The notes under the pieces: generated by a model | Told to the model about the DNA's origin: nothing | The model's database searches: none | The model's input: only the letters and a program-made list of their open reading frames with translations | Assembly (NCBI RefSeq): GCF_001865675.1 | Contig: NZ_CP011319.1 | Location: forward strand, 558,001 to 622,000 | Source of the DNA: Janthinobacterium sp. 1_2014MBL_MicDiv | GTDB taxonomy: Bacteria > Pseudomonadota > Gammaproteobacteria > Burkholderiales > Burkholderiaceae_D | Direction: 5' to 3' | Length of the DNA stretch: 64,000 nt | Program-made: the position numbers and the translations under genes | In this document: positions 9,813 to 17,596 of the stretch, one piece after another | Layout of the letters: each line of letters opens with the position of its first letter | How positions within the stretch are numbered: the first letter of the stretch is position 1

Positions 9813-9848
9813 CCGCTGTGTGACTCAATCACACAGCGGTTTTTTTTT
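9813..9848 (+). terminator. rho-independent terminator of the histone H1-like gene
   Basis: Perfect 11-bp stem (9813-9823 with 9829-9839), 5-nt loop and nine T. The ribosome binding site of yggT (GGAGA at 9849-9853) begins directly after the T run. Confidence 0.93.
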
Positions 9849-9860
9849 GGAGAATTTGTC

Positions 9861-10394
9861 GTGCTGATCGTTATCCTTACATTGATCGTTGATACCATTG
9901 CCACTCTGCTGGGCGGGGTCTTGCTGCTGCGCTTCTGGATGCAGGCGGTACGCGTGCGGCCGCCGTCGTCCGTGGCGCAATTCACCTTTCAATTGTCCGA
10001 CTGGCTGGTGCGTCCCCTGCGCCGCGTGGTGCCGGGCGTGGGCGGATATGACTGGGCCAGCCTGATCGGCGCCTTCCTGATTGTGTTGCTGGCCAGTACG
10101 GTCCTGTTTATTTCCGGTTACCCGGTCGAAGCGGTGCTGCTCAAATCGCTGCAACGCTTCCTGCAATGGATACTCTACGGTTTCATGGCCTTGCTGATCA
10201 TCGAAGCCATCTTCAGCTGGGTCAACCCGCATGCGCCGCTGGCGCCCTTCGTACGGGCCCTGAACGAGCCGCTGCTGCGTCCGATCCGCAAGGTGGTGCC
10301 GCTGGTCGGCAGCCTGGACCTGTCGCTGTTGGTGGCCCTGATTCTGCTGCAGATCGCGCAAGTGCTGGTGGGGATGATTTTTGTGGTGCGATGA
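9861..10394 (+). CDS. YggT-family integral membrane protein
   Basis: 177-residue membrane protein with the duplicated YggT module: two halves, each with hydrophobic helices and the SDWLVRPLRRVVP / NEPLLRPIRKVVP motif (about residues 45-57 and 133-145). The family is widespread; roles in osmotic or K+ homeostasis and in membrane or division complexes have been proposed, none settled. GTG start with GGAGA 7 bases upstream. The upstream terminator abuts its ribosome binding site, so its promoter must lie within or before the histone gene, or expression relies on read-through. Confidence 0.85.
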   Translation: MLIVILTLIVDTIATLLGGVLLLRFWMQAVRVRPPSSVAQFTFQLSDWLVRPLRRVVPGVGGYDWASLIGAFLIVLLASTVLFISGYPVEAVLLKSLQRFLQWILYGFMALLIIEAIFSWVNPHAPLAPFVRALNEPLLRPIRKVVPLVGSLDLSLLVALILLQIAQVLVGMIFVVR

Positions 10395-10409
10395 CGGTGA
10401 GGTGGTGGC

Positions 10410-10506
10410 GTAGGCCGGGTTAGCGTAGCGTAACCCGACATCACCACTTGTCATGCTAACGATGTTGTCGGATTACGCGCGGTTTTACCGCGCTAATCCG
10501 ACCTAC
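10410..10506 (+). repeat. REP/BIME-like paired palindromic element, copy 1
   Basis: Two inverted units between convergent genes: unit 1 at 10410-10440 (starts GTAGG, ends CCCGACA) and unit 2 in reverse at 10466-10506 (starts TGTCGG, ends CCGACCTAC). Unit 2 folds on itself with a near-perfect 15-bp stem around TTTT. The same layout recurs at 53620-53714. The element reaches to 4 bp from the PfkB stop codon and may also end transcripts from both sides. Confidence 0.75.
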
Positions 10507-10509
10507 AGA

Positions 10510-11448
10510 TTAATAGCGGTAGCCGAACGCCGCTTCGAACTGGTCGGCGATGCTGGCTGGCGTAAACACGTGGTTTTGCGCGCCCTGGGTGGCGATCTTG
10601 ATGGCGCCCAGCAGGCTGGCCAGGCGGCCGCTGGTTTCCCAGCCCAGGTCGTTGGTGATGCCGAACAGCAAGCCGGCGCGGTAGGCATCGCCGCAGCCGG
10701 TGGGATCCAGCACTTCCTTGGCGGCAACGACAGGGATGTCGATGCGCTTGCCGTCCGTATAGATTTCCGAACCCTTTTCGCCGCGCGTGACGATCAGCGC
10801 TTCCAGGCGGCTGGCGATTTCCGGCAGGGTCAGACCTGTGCGTTCCATCAACATTTCCATTTCATAGTCGTTGGCCGACACATACGTGGCTTTGTTGATG
10901 AAGTCGATCAACTGCTCGCCGTTAAAACGCGGCAACTGCTGACCTGGATCAAACATGAAAGGGATGCCCAGCTCGGCCAGGTCGGCGGCGTGCTTGAGCA
11001 TGCCAAGGTCGCCGTCCGGCGAAATGATGGCGACCTTGGCCGGGCCCGCATTGGCGATCGGGTTTTCATGCGCGAACGACATGGCGCCCGGATGGAAGGC
11101 GTTGATCTGGTTATTGTCCGCATCGGCGGTGACGAAGCACTGCGCGTTGTAGCTGTCGGCCTTGATCAGGATGTTGGCGGTGGAAATGCCCAGCTTTTGC
11201 AGGCGTTCCAGGTAGGCGGCGCTGTCCTGGCCCATGACGCCGACGATGCGCGGCTCGCCGCCCAGCATTTTCAGGCTGTAGGCGATATTGCCCGAGCAGC
11301 CGCCAAACTCGGTGCGCATGGTGGGCACGAGGAAGGACACGTTTACCTTGTGCAGCTGGTCGGCCAGCAGCGATTCGCCGAAGCGGCCGGGGAATTGCAT
11401 GATGGTGTCGGTGGCAAGCGAGCCGCAGATCAACGATGTTTTAGTCAT
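10510..11448 (-). CDS. PfkB/ribokinase-family sugar or nucleoside kinase
   Basis: 312-residue cytoplasmic kinase. The glycine-rich substrate motif GGCSGNIAYSLKMLGG lies at about residues 49-64 and the PfkB signature DPTGCGDAYRAG near 244-255, with the catalytic base Asp and anion hole; the usual GAGD is GCGD here. Betaproteobacterial proteins of this type are often called adenosine kinase-like, but the substrate cannot be read from sequence. It lies 12 bp downstream of the DUF3426 gene, so it may be the last gene of that transcript. The REP-like element follows its stop. Confidence 0.85.
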   Translation of the reverse strand: MTKTSLICGSLATDTIMQFPGRFGESLLADQLHKVNVSFLVPTMRTEFGGCSGNIAYSLKMLGGEPRIVGVMGQDSAAYLERLQKLGISTANILIKADSYNAQCFVTADADNNQINAFHPGAMSFAHENPIANAGPAKVAIISPDGDLGMLKHAADLAELGIPFMFDPGQQLPRFNGEQLIDFINKATYVSANDYEMEMLMERTGLTLPEIASRLEALIVTRGEKGSEIYTDGKRIDIPVVAAKEVLDPTGCGDAYRAGLLFGITNDLGWETSGRLASLLGAIKIATQGAQNHVFTPASIADQFEAAFGYRY

Positions 11449-11460
11449 GATAGTGTGCTG

Positions 11461-12735
11461 TTAAGGGTAAAAGATGGCGATATGGTAGCCAGACGCCGTG
11501 AGCTGGTCTAATGCGAAATACACTTTGATGGTTTGTTCCGAGCGCGGCGCCAGGCCCTTGGCCACGTCGATATTCGCCGGCAGGTAGTCGCGCGGCGCGA
11601 TGACGCGGCGCAACACGGGCTTGTCGTTGGCGTCATTGAGGGTCAGTTCGATGCTGGGCCACGCCTGCACGCTGCGGCTGTGGTTGCGCAGCAGGGAAAC
11701 ATAGGAAAAGGTCTGTTCCTTCAGGGTCTGCAGCTCGCCCTGTTCGATGGCCAGCGCCTCGATCTGCGCCGGCAAGTCCACCTGGCAGCCGCTCAGCGAG
11801 CAGAGCGCGGCCAGGGTTGGCTTCCACTGCGGAAATTGTGCCGCCAGCGGATTGCGGAATGTGGTCATCACTTGCAGCACCAATATGAGCAGCAGCGCCA
11901 GCGAGCCAAGGGCCATGGCCACGCGCAAGGCCTTGCCGCTTTGTTCGCGGCGCCGGCCCTGGATGACAAAGGCCGGCTCGTCGTCCGCCGGCGCTGGCGC
12001 AGCCTCGGTTTCTTCCTCTGCCTCGGCGGTGCCGGCGTGCTCTGGCGCCGGCACTTCGTCGGGCGGCGGCGTGAACGGCTGTGCGGCCAGCGTGGGCTCC
12101 TGGCGCGCGCCGGCGGGAGCGGCGGGCGGCACGGCGGCCGGCACGGGCTTGTCGAGGCTGATTTTTTCCACGTCCGGCCCACTGGCGGGCGCACTGCCGT
12201 CGAGGTTCGGTTCGCGGCGGCTGTCGCGCAAATACGTGGCAAAGGCGGGCGCCTCATCGACCTGGCGGCGCTTGAACGGCGCCATCGGCCGGGGCAAGGG
12301 CGGTTCGGGCAGCTCTGCCGGTGCTGCTACAGCGATGTCGGCAGGCGCGGCGGCAGGCACGTCGGCCGGCAGGTCCACGTCGAGGTCCAGCTCGATATGC
12401 TCGGTATCGTCTTCGTCATCCTTGAGCTGTGCCGTTTCCGGCAGGATGCCGAACGGGTCGAACGAGGTGTCGAAATCGAGGGAATAGATGGGTTCGTCGT
12501 CCGTGGCGGACGGCAGGCTGTCTGCCAGCGGGGCAGCGCCGGACAGCGGCGGAGTGGCAGTGGCGGGATGCGATGTTAAAAACGGCGATGCCGCGGCTGG
12601 ATCGACCAGCGCGGCATTGCCGTCAAAGACTTCCCTGCACGTGCCACAGCGCACGATGCCCCCACGTAACTTCAACTGGTCAGCAGCGACCCGAAATATC
12701 GTGTTGCAATGGGGGCATTTGGTGGCGAGGGCCAT
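11461..12735 (-). CDS. MJ0042-type zinc-ribbon protein with DUF3426 domain
   Basis: 424-residue membrane protein. An N-terminal zinc ribbon (CPHC at about residues 7-10, CGTC at about 30-33) is followed by a long Pro/Ala/Glu-rich linker, one transmembrane helix (near 265-285, ALGSLALLLILVLQV) and a C-terminal periplasmic DUF3426 domain resembling an Ig-like fold. Function unknown. It nearly always follows prmA in betaproteobacteria, as here (8 bp gap). The ATG at 12735 was chosen because the conserved MALATKCPHC start lies there; the frame is open further upstream but overlaps prmA. Confidence 0.85.
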   Translation of the reverse strand: MALATKCPHCNTIFRVAADQLKLRGGIVRCGTCREVFDGNAALVDPAAASPFLTSHPATATPPLSGAAPLADSLPSATDDEPIYSLDFDTSFDPFGILPETAQLKDDEDDTEHIELDLDVDLPADVPAAAPADIAVAAPAELPEPPLPRPMAPFKRRQVDEAPAFATYLRDSRREPNLDGSAPASGPDVEKISLDKPVPAAVPPAAPAGARQEPTLAAQPFTPPPDEVPAPEHAGTAEAEEETEAAPAPADDEPAFVIQGRRREQSGKALRVAMALGSLALLLILVLQVMTTFRNPLAAQFPQWKPTLAALCSLSGCQVDLPAQIEALAIEQGELQTLKEQTFSYVSLLRNHSRSVQAWPSIELTLNDANDKPVLRRVIAPRDYLPANIDVAKGLAPRSEQTIKVYFALDQLTASGYHIAIFYP

Positions 12736-12743
12736 TGCTGTGC

Positions 12744-13688
12744 TTATGCACCTTCCGCGCGGGGCGCAGGGGCTTGTGTTGCACCCAGGCGGCCATGCAG
12801 CGCCACCCAGCCGTCTTGCTCGGCCCACACGCCCAGCTCGATGAACGGAGCGTAGGCAGCGGCTACTTCTTCCGCCTGGCGTGCCAGCACGCCGGACAGG
12901 ATCAGGGCGCCGCCGTCGGCGACGCGGCCCGACAGCATCGGCGCCATCAGCTTCAATGGGCTCGACAGGATATTCGCGACAACGATGTCAAACTTGGCCG
13001 TGGCGTGTGCCGAGGTGGCAAACGTGTCTGGCAAGAAATATTCGATCTCGCACTGGTTGCGTTCGGCATTGTCGCGCGCCGATTCGATCGCCTGCGGGTC
13101 GATATCCACGCCGGCCACCGTTTGCGCGCCCAGTTTCTTGGCCACCATGGCCAGGATGCCGGAGCCGCAACCATAGTCGAGCACGGTCTTGCCGGGCGCA
13201 GGGTGCGCTTCCAGCCATTCCATGCACAGGCGCGTGGTCGGATGGCTGCCCGTGCCGAAGGCCAGGCCCGGATCCAGTTCCAGGATCAGGCCGTCAGGAT
13301 CCGGTGCCTCGTGCCAGCTGGGCACGACCCAGATGTTCTTGCCGATGTGAATCGGCGCGAACTGCGACTGGGTCAAACGCACCCAGTCCTGCTCTTCCAC
13401 GGGGCGCACGGTAAAGGCGGGCACGTCCGCCATGCCGACCGCCTGGGCGGCGGCGGCCACGATGGCGGCCTGGTCGGCGTCGACGTCCGTCAGCGCCACC
13501 ACGCGGCTGCGTTCCCACGCCGCTTCCTTCGGTTCCATGCCGGGTTCGCCAAACAAAGGCTGTTCGGCATCCGTGCCTTCGTCGGCGTCTTCCACCGACA
13601 CCGACAGCGCGCCCGCTTCCATCAACGCGTCGGACATGGCTTCGGCGTTGTCGCGGGCGATTTCGATGACGATTTCAGTCCAGCTCAT
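12744..13688 (-). CDS. prmA: ribosomal protein L11 methyltransferase
   Basis: 314-residue S-adenosylmethionine-dependent enzyme that trimethylates ribosomal protein L11. An N-terminal substrate-recognition domain is followed by GLAFGTGSHPTT (about 141-152), the SAM-binding motif LDYGCGSGILA (170-180), VDIDPQAI and the catalytic-loop NILSSPL. The start codon overlaps the accC stop (ATGA), so prmA is translated from the acc message. The frame is open upstream, but MSWTEIVIE is the normal start of the family. Confidence 0.95.
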   Translation of the reverse strand: MSWTEIVIEIARDNAEAMSDALMEAGALSVSVEDADEGTDAEQPLFGEPGMEPKEAAWERSRVVALTDVDADQAAIVAAAAQAVGMADVPAFTVRPVEEQDWVRLTQSQFAPIHIGKNIWVVPSWHEAPDPDGLILELDPGLAFGTGSHPTTRLCMEWLEAHPAPGKTVLDYGCGSGILAMVAKKLGAQTVAGVDIDPQAIESARDNAERNQCEIEYFLPDTFATSAHATAKFDIVVANILSSPLKLMAPMLSGRVADGGALILSGVLARQAEEVAAAYAPFIELGVWAEQDGWVALHGRLGATQAPAPRAEGA

Positions 13689-15100
13689 GCGTCCGCCTTG
13701 ATTTCGGATTTCTTGGCGATGCTGGGGCTGCCGCCATGCAGGTTCTTGCCCAGGTCCGGCATGTCGGCCAGCTTCTGTTCCAGATAGTGAATGTTGGTGC
13801 CGCCTTCGATGAAGCGGGCGTCGATCATCAGCTCGCGATGCAGGGCGATGTTCGTATTGATGCCTTCGACCACCATTTCGGACAGGGCGATCTGCATGCG
13901 GCGAATCGCTTGCTCGCGCGTAGCGCCGTAAGCGATCACTTTGCCGATCATCGAGTCGTAGTGCGGCGGCACGTAATAGCCGGCGTAGGCGTGCGAATCG
14001 ACGCGGATGCCGGGACCGCCCGGTGCATGCCACGAGACGATCTTGCCTGGCGATGGCGTGAACTTGAACGGATCTTCCGCATTGATGCGGCACTCGATGG
14101 CGTGGCCCGACAGCATGACGTCGCGCTGGCGGAAACGCAGTTTTTCGCCGGCGGCGATGCGGATCTGTTCTTGCACGATGTCGATGCCGGTGATCATTTC
14201 GGTGACCGGATGTTCGACTTGCACGCGGGTATTCATTTCAATGAAATAGAACTCGCCGTTTTCGTACAGGAACTCAAACGTGCCGGCGCCGCGGTAGCCG
14301 ATCTTGCGGCAGGCTTCGGCGCAACGGTCGCCGATTTTTTCGATCAGCTTGCGCGGGATGCCCGGCGCCGGCGCTTCTTCGATCACTTTCTGGTGGCGGC
14401 GCTGCATGGAGCAGTCGCGCTCGCCCAGCCAGACGGCGTTTTTGTGTTCGTCGGCGAGGATCTGGATTTCCACGTGGCGCGGATTTTCCAGGTACTTCTC
14501 CATATACACTTCAGGGTTGCCGAAAGCCGTGCCGGCTTCCGTCTTGGTCATCGCCACGGCGTTGATCAGGGCCGCTTCCGTGTGTACCACGCGCATGCCG
14601 CGTCCGCCACCGCCACCGGCGGCCTTGATGATGACCGGGTAGCCGATCTTGCGGGCAATTTGCACGATCGCTTTCGGATCGTCCGGCAACGCGCCTTCCG
14701 AGCCGGGTACGCACGGTACGCCAGCCTTGATCATGGTTTGCTTGGCCGACACTTTGTCGCCCATCAAACGGATCGATTCGGAGCGGGGGCCGATGAAGAC
14801 GAAGCCCGATTTCTCGACGCGTTCGGCAAAGTCGGCGTTTTCCGACAGGAAGCCATAGCCTGGGTGAATCGCTTGTGCATCCGTCACTTCAGCGGCGCTG
14901 ATGATGGCGGGCATGTTCAGGTAGCTCAGGGCGGACTGGGCCGGCCCGATACAAACGGATTCGTCGGCCAGCTTGACGTATTTCGCGTCCTTGTCGGCTT
15001 CGGAGTGGACTACAACCGTTTTGATGCCCATTTCGCGGCAGGCGCGCTGAATACGGAGGGCAATTTCACCACGGTTGGCAATCAGGATTTTTTCAAACAT
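13685..15100 (-). CDS. accC: acetyl-CoA carboxylase, biotin carboxylase subunit
   Basis: 471-residue ATP-grasp enzyme that carboxylates the biotin of AccB with bicarbonate and ATP, the first step of fatty-acid synthesis. It begins MFEKILIANRGEIALRI. The glycine-rich ATP loop (GGGGRGMRVV, about 165-174) and the catalytic EMNTRVQVEHPVTE block (about 288-301) are intact. It has a C-terminal extension of about 20 residues past the usual end (449 in E. coli). It lies 103 bp after accB, the standard accBC arrangement. Confidence 0.97.
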   Translation of the reverse strand: MFEKILIANRGEIALRIQRACREMGIKTVVVHSEADKDAKYVKLADESVCIGPAQSALSYLNMPAIISAAEVTDAQAIHPGYGFLSENADFAERVEKSGFVFIGPRSESIRLMGDKVSAKQTMIKAGVPCVPGSEGALPDDPKAIVQIARKIGYPVIIKAAGGGGGRGMRVVHTEAALINAVAMTKTEAGTAFGNPEVYMEKYLENPRHVEIQILADEHKNAVWLGERDCSMQRRHQKVIEEAPAPGIPRKLIEKIGDRCAEACRKIGYRGAGTFEFLYENGEFYFIEMNTRVQVEHPVTEMITGIDIVQEQIRIAAGEKLRFRQRDVMLSGHAIECRINAEDPFKFTPSPGKIVSWHAPGGPGIRVDSHAYAGYYVPPHYDSMIGKVIAYGATREQAIRRMQIALSEMVVEGINTNIALHRELMIDARFIEGGTNIHYLEQKLADMPDLGKNLHGGSPSIAKKSEIKADA

Positions 15101-15203
15101 GGTAGGTTCGCGTATGTCTGTGAGAGCCGGCGAGCCGGCGAAACAACAAGTGTGGGAGGGGCTAGAACTGCAAACGGCCGTTGCCGGCCGTGTTGACTGG
15201 GTT

Positions 15204-15671
15204 TTAGCCGATCACAAACAGGGGTTGACCGAATTCGACCGGCTGGCCGTTTTCGACCAGGATCTGGGTCACGACACCGGCTTTGTCCGAGTCGATTTCA
15301 TTGAGCAGCTTCATCGCTTCGATGATGCACAGGGTATCACCTTCCTTGACGGTGGAACCCACTTCGACGTACGCGGCGCTGCCAGGAGCGGAGGAACGGT
15401 AGAAGGTGCCGACCATCGGCGACTTGACCACATAGCCCGTTGGCTCGGCGGCAACGACGACAGCGGCGGCCGCCGGTGCTGGCGCAGCGGCTGGCGCGGC
15501 TGGCTGGTAGTGGGCTTGCATGCCTTGCGGCTGCATCATGACCATCTGGTTTTGCGGCATGGCCGACGATTTGACGATGCGAACCTTGCTTTCGCCTTCG
15601 GTAACTTCCAGCTCTGCGATATCCGATTCGGCGACCAGGTCGATCAAGGTCTTGAGTTTTCGTAGATCCAT
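15204..15671 (-). CDS. accB: acetyl-CoA carboxylase, biotin carboxyl carrier protein
   Basis: 155-residue carrier. An N-terminal region (1-35) for complex assembly is followed by a flexible Ala/Pro-rich linker (about 55-75) and the C-terminal biotinyl domain with EAMKLLNEI at 118-126; Lys121 is the biotinylation site for BirA. The usual motif is EAMKMMN, here with Leu-Leu. A good ribosome binding site (AGGGG, 6 bases) precedes the ATG. It lies 90 bp downstream of aroQ, which precedes accBC in many proteobacteria. Confidence 0.97.
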   Translation of the reverse strand: MDLRKLKTLIDLVAESDIAELEVTEGESKVRIVKSSAMPQNQMVMMQPQGMQAHYQPAAPAAAPAPAAAAVVVAAEPTGYVVKSPMVGTFYRSSAPGSAAYVEVGSTVKEGDTLCIIEAMKLLNEIDSDKAGVVTQILVENGQPVEFGQPLFVIG

Positions 15672-15761
15672 GTAAAACCCCTAGGAATGTAGTTTGTTTT
15701 ATGAGTGATGCGGTGATGTCCAGAACCTATCGCCGCGCTAAATGCGTGCAGATCGCGTAGA

Positions 15762-16199
15762 TTAACGTTTTTTAAGCGCAAAGTCGATGGCAAACCGATA
15801 TCCATCGATACCCAGGCCGCAGATCGTCCCCTGCGCGATCGCGCTGAGAAATGAGTGATGTCGAAACGTTTCGCGTTGATAAATATTCGAGATATGGACT
15901 TCCACGAACGGAATGGCAACCCCGGCCAGCGCATCGCGCAAGGCGACGCTGGTATGGGTCAAACCGCCCGGATTGATGACGATGGCATCGATCCCTTCCG
16001 CTCGCGCGGCATGGATGCGGTCGATCAGCGCGCCTTCATGGTTGCTTTGGAAGCAGACCAGGTCGGCACCGGCCGCCATGGCTTGCGCCATTGCTGCCTG
16101 CTCGATATCGGCCAAGGTGCTGGCGCCGTAGACCTCAGGCTCGCGCGTTCCCAGCAAATTCAGGTTGGGACCGTTGAGCAGAAGGAGGTTTTTTGCCAT
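15762..16199 (-). CDS. aroQ: type II 3-dehydroquinate dehydratase
   Basis: 145-residue shikimate-pathway enzyme converting 3-dehydroquinate to 3-dehydroshikimate. All family blocks are present: LLLNGPNLNLLGTREPEVYG (Arg19 and catalytic Tyr24), NHEGALID, NPGGLTHTS (about 76-84) and EVHISNIYQRETFRHHS with the catalytic His near 102. Length matches the dodecameric family. aroQ-accB-accC is a conserved order. Confidence 0.96.
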   Translation of the reverse strand: MAKNLLLLNGPNLNLLGTREPEVYGASTLADIEQAAMAQAMAAGADLVCFQSNHEGALIDRIHAARAEGIDAIVINPGGLTHTSVALRDALAGVAIPFVEVHISNIYQRETFRHHSFLSAIAQGTICGLGIDGYRFAIDFALKKR

Positions 16200-16281
16200 G
16201 TATGGAAGACCGTTTTAGCGAAAGTTCCGCATTTTGCCGCCAAAGATACGCATTGGCAAGAGAAAAAAGCACGCTCCGAAT

Positions 16282-16833
16282 TTACAATTTATCCAGATCG
16301 GCGCGCAACTGATCAAATTTCAAGCGTCCCAGATAGGTCTTTTTGACTTCGCCATCGGCGCCGATCAGCACCGTAAAGGGCAAGCCGCCCGTCGCATTGC
16401 CAAAATGGCGCGACAGGTCGGTGCCGCTCATGCCGGACACGTAGACGGGATAGGCAATCTTGACCTTGCTGGCAAAGGTGGCAATATTGCTGGCCGAATC
16501 GATGCCGATACCGATGACCTGCAGGTTTTTCCCCGCATAGTGGCCTTGCACTTCGGATAACTCCGGCATTTCTTCCACGCAGGGCGGGCACCATGGGGCC
16601 CAGAAATTGACCAGCAGGTTCTTGCCTTTCCATTGTGACAAGGCTTGCGTGGCGCCGGCCGCGTCCGGCAGCGACAGCGCATACAGTTCATTCACGGGGC
16701 CCGTCGCGCCCGGCGCGATGGTGGTCGTCAGCGGACCCGCTTTTTCCTTGTCCTTATGCAAACCTACGTATGCGCCCATGCCGCCAAACATCAGCGCAAC
16801 GATGGTGCAAGCAATCCAATTCTTCTTTGTCAT
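16282..16833 (-). CDS. TlpA/ResA-like membrane-anchored thiol-disulfide oxidoreductase
   Basis: 183-residue protein with an N-terminal hydrophobic segment (about 6-24) acting as anchor or signal, then a thioredoxin fold with active site WCPPC (81-85) and the cis-proline region GGLPFTVLIG. WCPPC is typical of TlpA/ResA/CcmG proteins that reduce periplasmic disulfides, for instance in apocytochrome c or copper-site maturation. No cytochrome maturation genes are adjacent, so the client is unknown. It lies 13 bp downstream of the 212-codon gene on the same strand and is likely co-transcribed with it. Confidence 0.87.
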   Translation of the reverse strand: MTKKNWIACTIVALMFGGMGAYVGLHKDKEKAGPLTTTIAPGATGPVNELYALSLPDAAGATQALSQWKGKNLLVNFWAPWCPPCVEEMPELSEVQGHYAGKNLQVIGIGIDSASNIATFASKVKIAYPVYVSGMSGTDLSRHFGNATGGLPFTVLIGADGEVKKTYLGRLKFDQLRADLDKL

Positions 16834-16846
16834 AGCTATTATTTAT

Positions 16847-17485
16847 CTATCTGTTAGTGGGCGCGCCATCGGCCAGGCTGATGGCCAGCAGGCTGCGCAA
16901 GCCTGTGATATCCGTGCGCAGCACCTTGCCGTCCGCCTTGGCTTTCAGCGCGCCGCGCATATCGTCGAGCTCATACAGGGCCGCGTGCACGCCTTCGTTT
17001 TTCCATAAGAAACTGGCCGTCTCGACCGCATCATAACGCGCTCCCTTGAAATGCGGGCTTTCCGACATGTCGAGCACGACATTTTTATTCAGCAGGAAGA
17101 TGTGAATCTCCTTGGCGCTCTCGGCAAACAGCTGCAAATAGATCTCGTCGTGCGGGCCGGCCGTGCCGTTGAGTACGGGGCCGCTAAGCAGGGGATGAAA
17201 TTGTTGCAAGGCTTCCATTACCTGCAGCGCAATCGTGCGCAGCTGGAACAGGCGCGCCGGCTGGCTGTCGGCCAGGAACAGGGCATTGTACTGGCGTACC
17301 TGTTCCTCGATCAGATCGTTGTCAGGAAGTATATTGGGGCGGTTCGGCGCGTCGCCGAGGACTTGCCGCGCGGCCTTGCGCTTGGCGCTGGCATAGTCGG
17401 CGCCGTCCTGCGCCACCAGGCGCGCGGCGGCAGCGGCGATTTCCAGGCGCAACTGCGCGCTATCGTCAAATGCATCGTTTGTCAT
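16847..17485 (-). CDS. conserved protein of unknown function
   Basis: 212-residue soluble protein, mostly alpha-helical, with no signal peptide. I recognise it only as a conserved neighbour of mpl in betaproteobacteria. Visible blocks are an N-terminal helix rich in Ala (5-50) with YASAKRKAARQVLG, QVMEALQQFHPLLSGPVLNGTA and a C-terminal acidic FLWKNEGVHAALYELDDMRG. A remote nucleotidyltransferase relation is possible but unproved. It is divergent from mpl (111 bp gap) and probably co-transcribed with the TlpA-like gene. Confidence 0.7.
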   Translation of the reverse strand: MTNDAFDDSAQLRLEIAAAAARLVAQDGADYASAKRKAARQVLGDAPNRPNILPDNDLIEEQVRQYNALFLADSQPARLFQLRTIALQVMEALQQFHPLLSGPVLNGTAGPHDEIYLQLFAESAKEIHIFLLNKNVVLDMSESPHFKGARYDAVETASFLWKNEGVHAALYELDDMRGALKAKADGKVLRTDITGLRSLLAISLADGAPTNR

Positions 17486-17596
17486 GAGCGAGATGATACT
17501 CTGAAGCGGAAAAAGTCATGGCGTCAGGTAAAATCCTACACTTGCTCTTTTTTATCTCACCGTCTTACTTAACTTCGCACCTTTCGCACTGATCAC

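Noticed and set aside
8442..9828. Long minus-strand frames (Gly/Ala/Phe or Cys/Arg/Gly-rich) across the histone-like gene
   Set aside because: Produced by the 15-bp repeat unit, which keeps several frames open; no start signals.
10453..11511. 352-codon plus-strand frame over the PfkB gene
   Set aside because: Starts inside the REP element and is antisense to a recognisable kinase.
13736..15196. 486-codon plus-strand frame over accC
   Set aside because: Antisense shadow of a clear accC gene.
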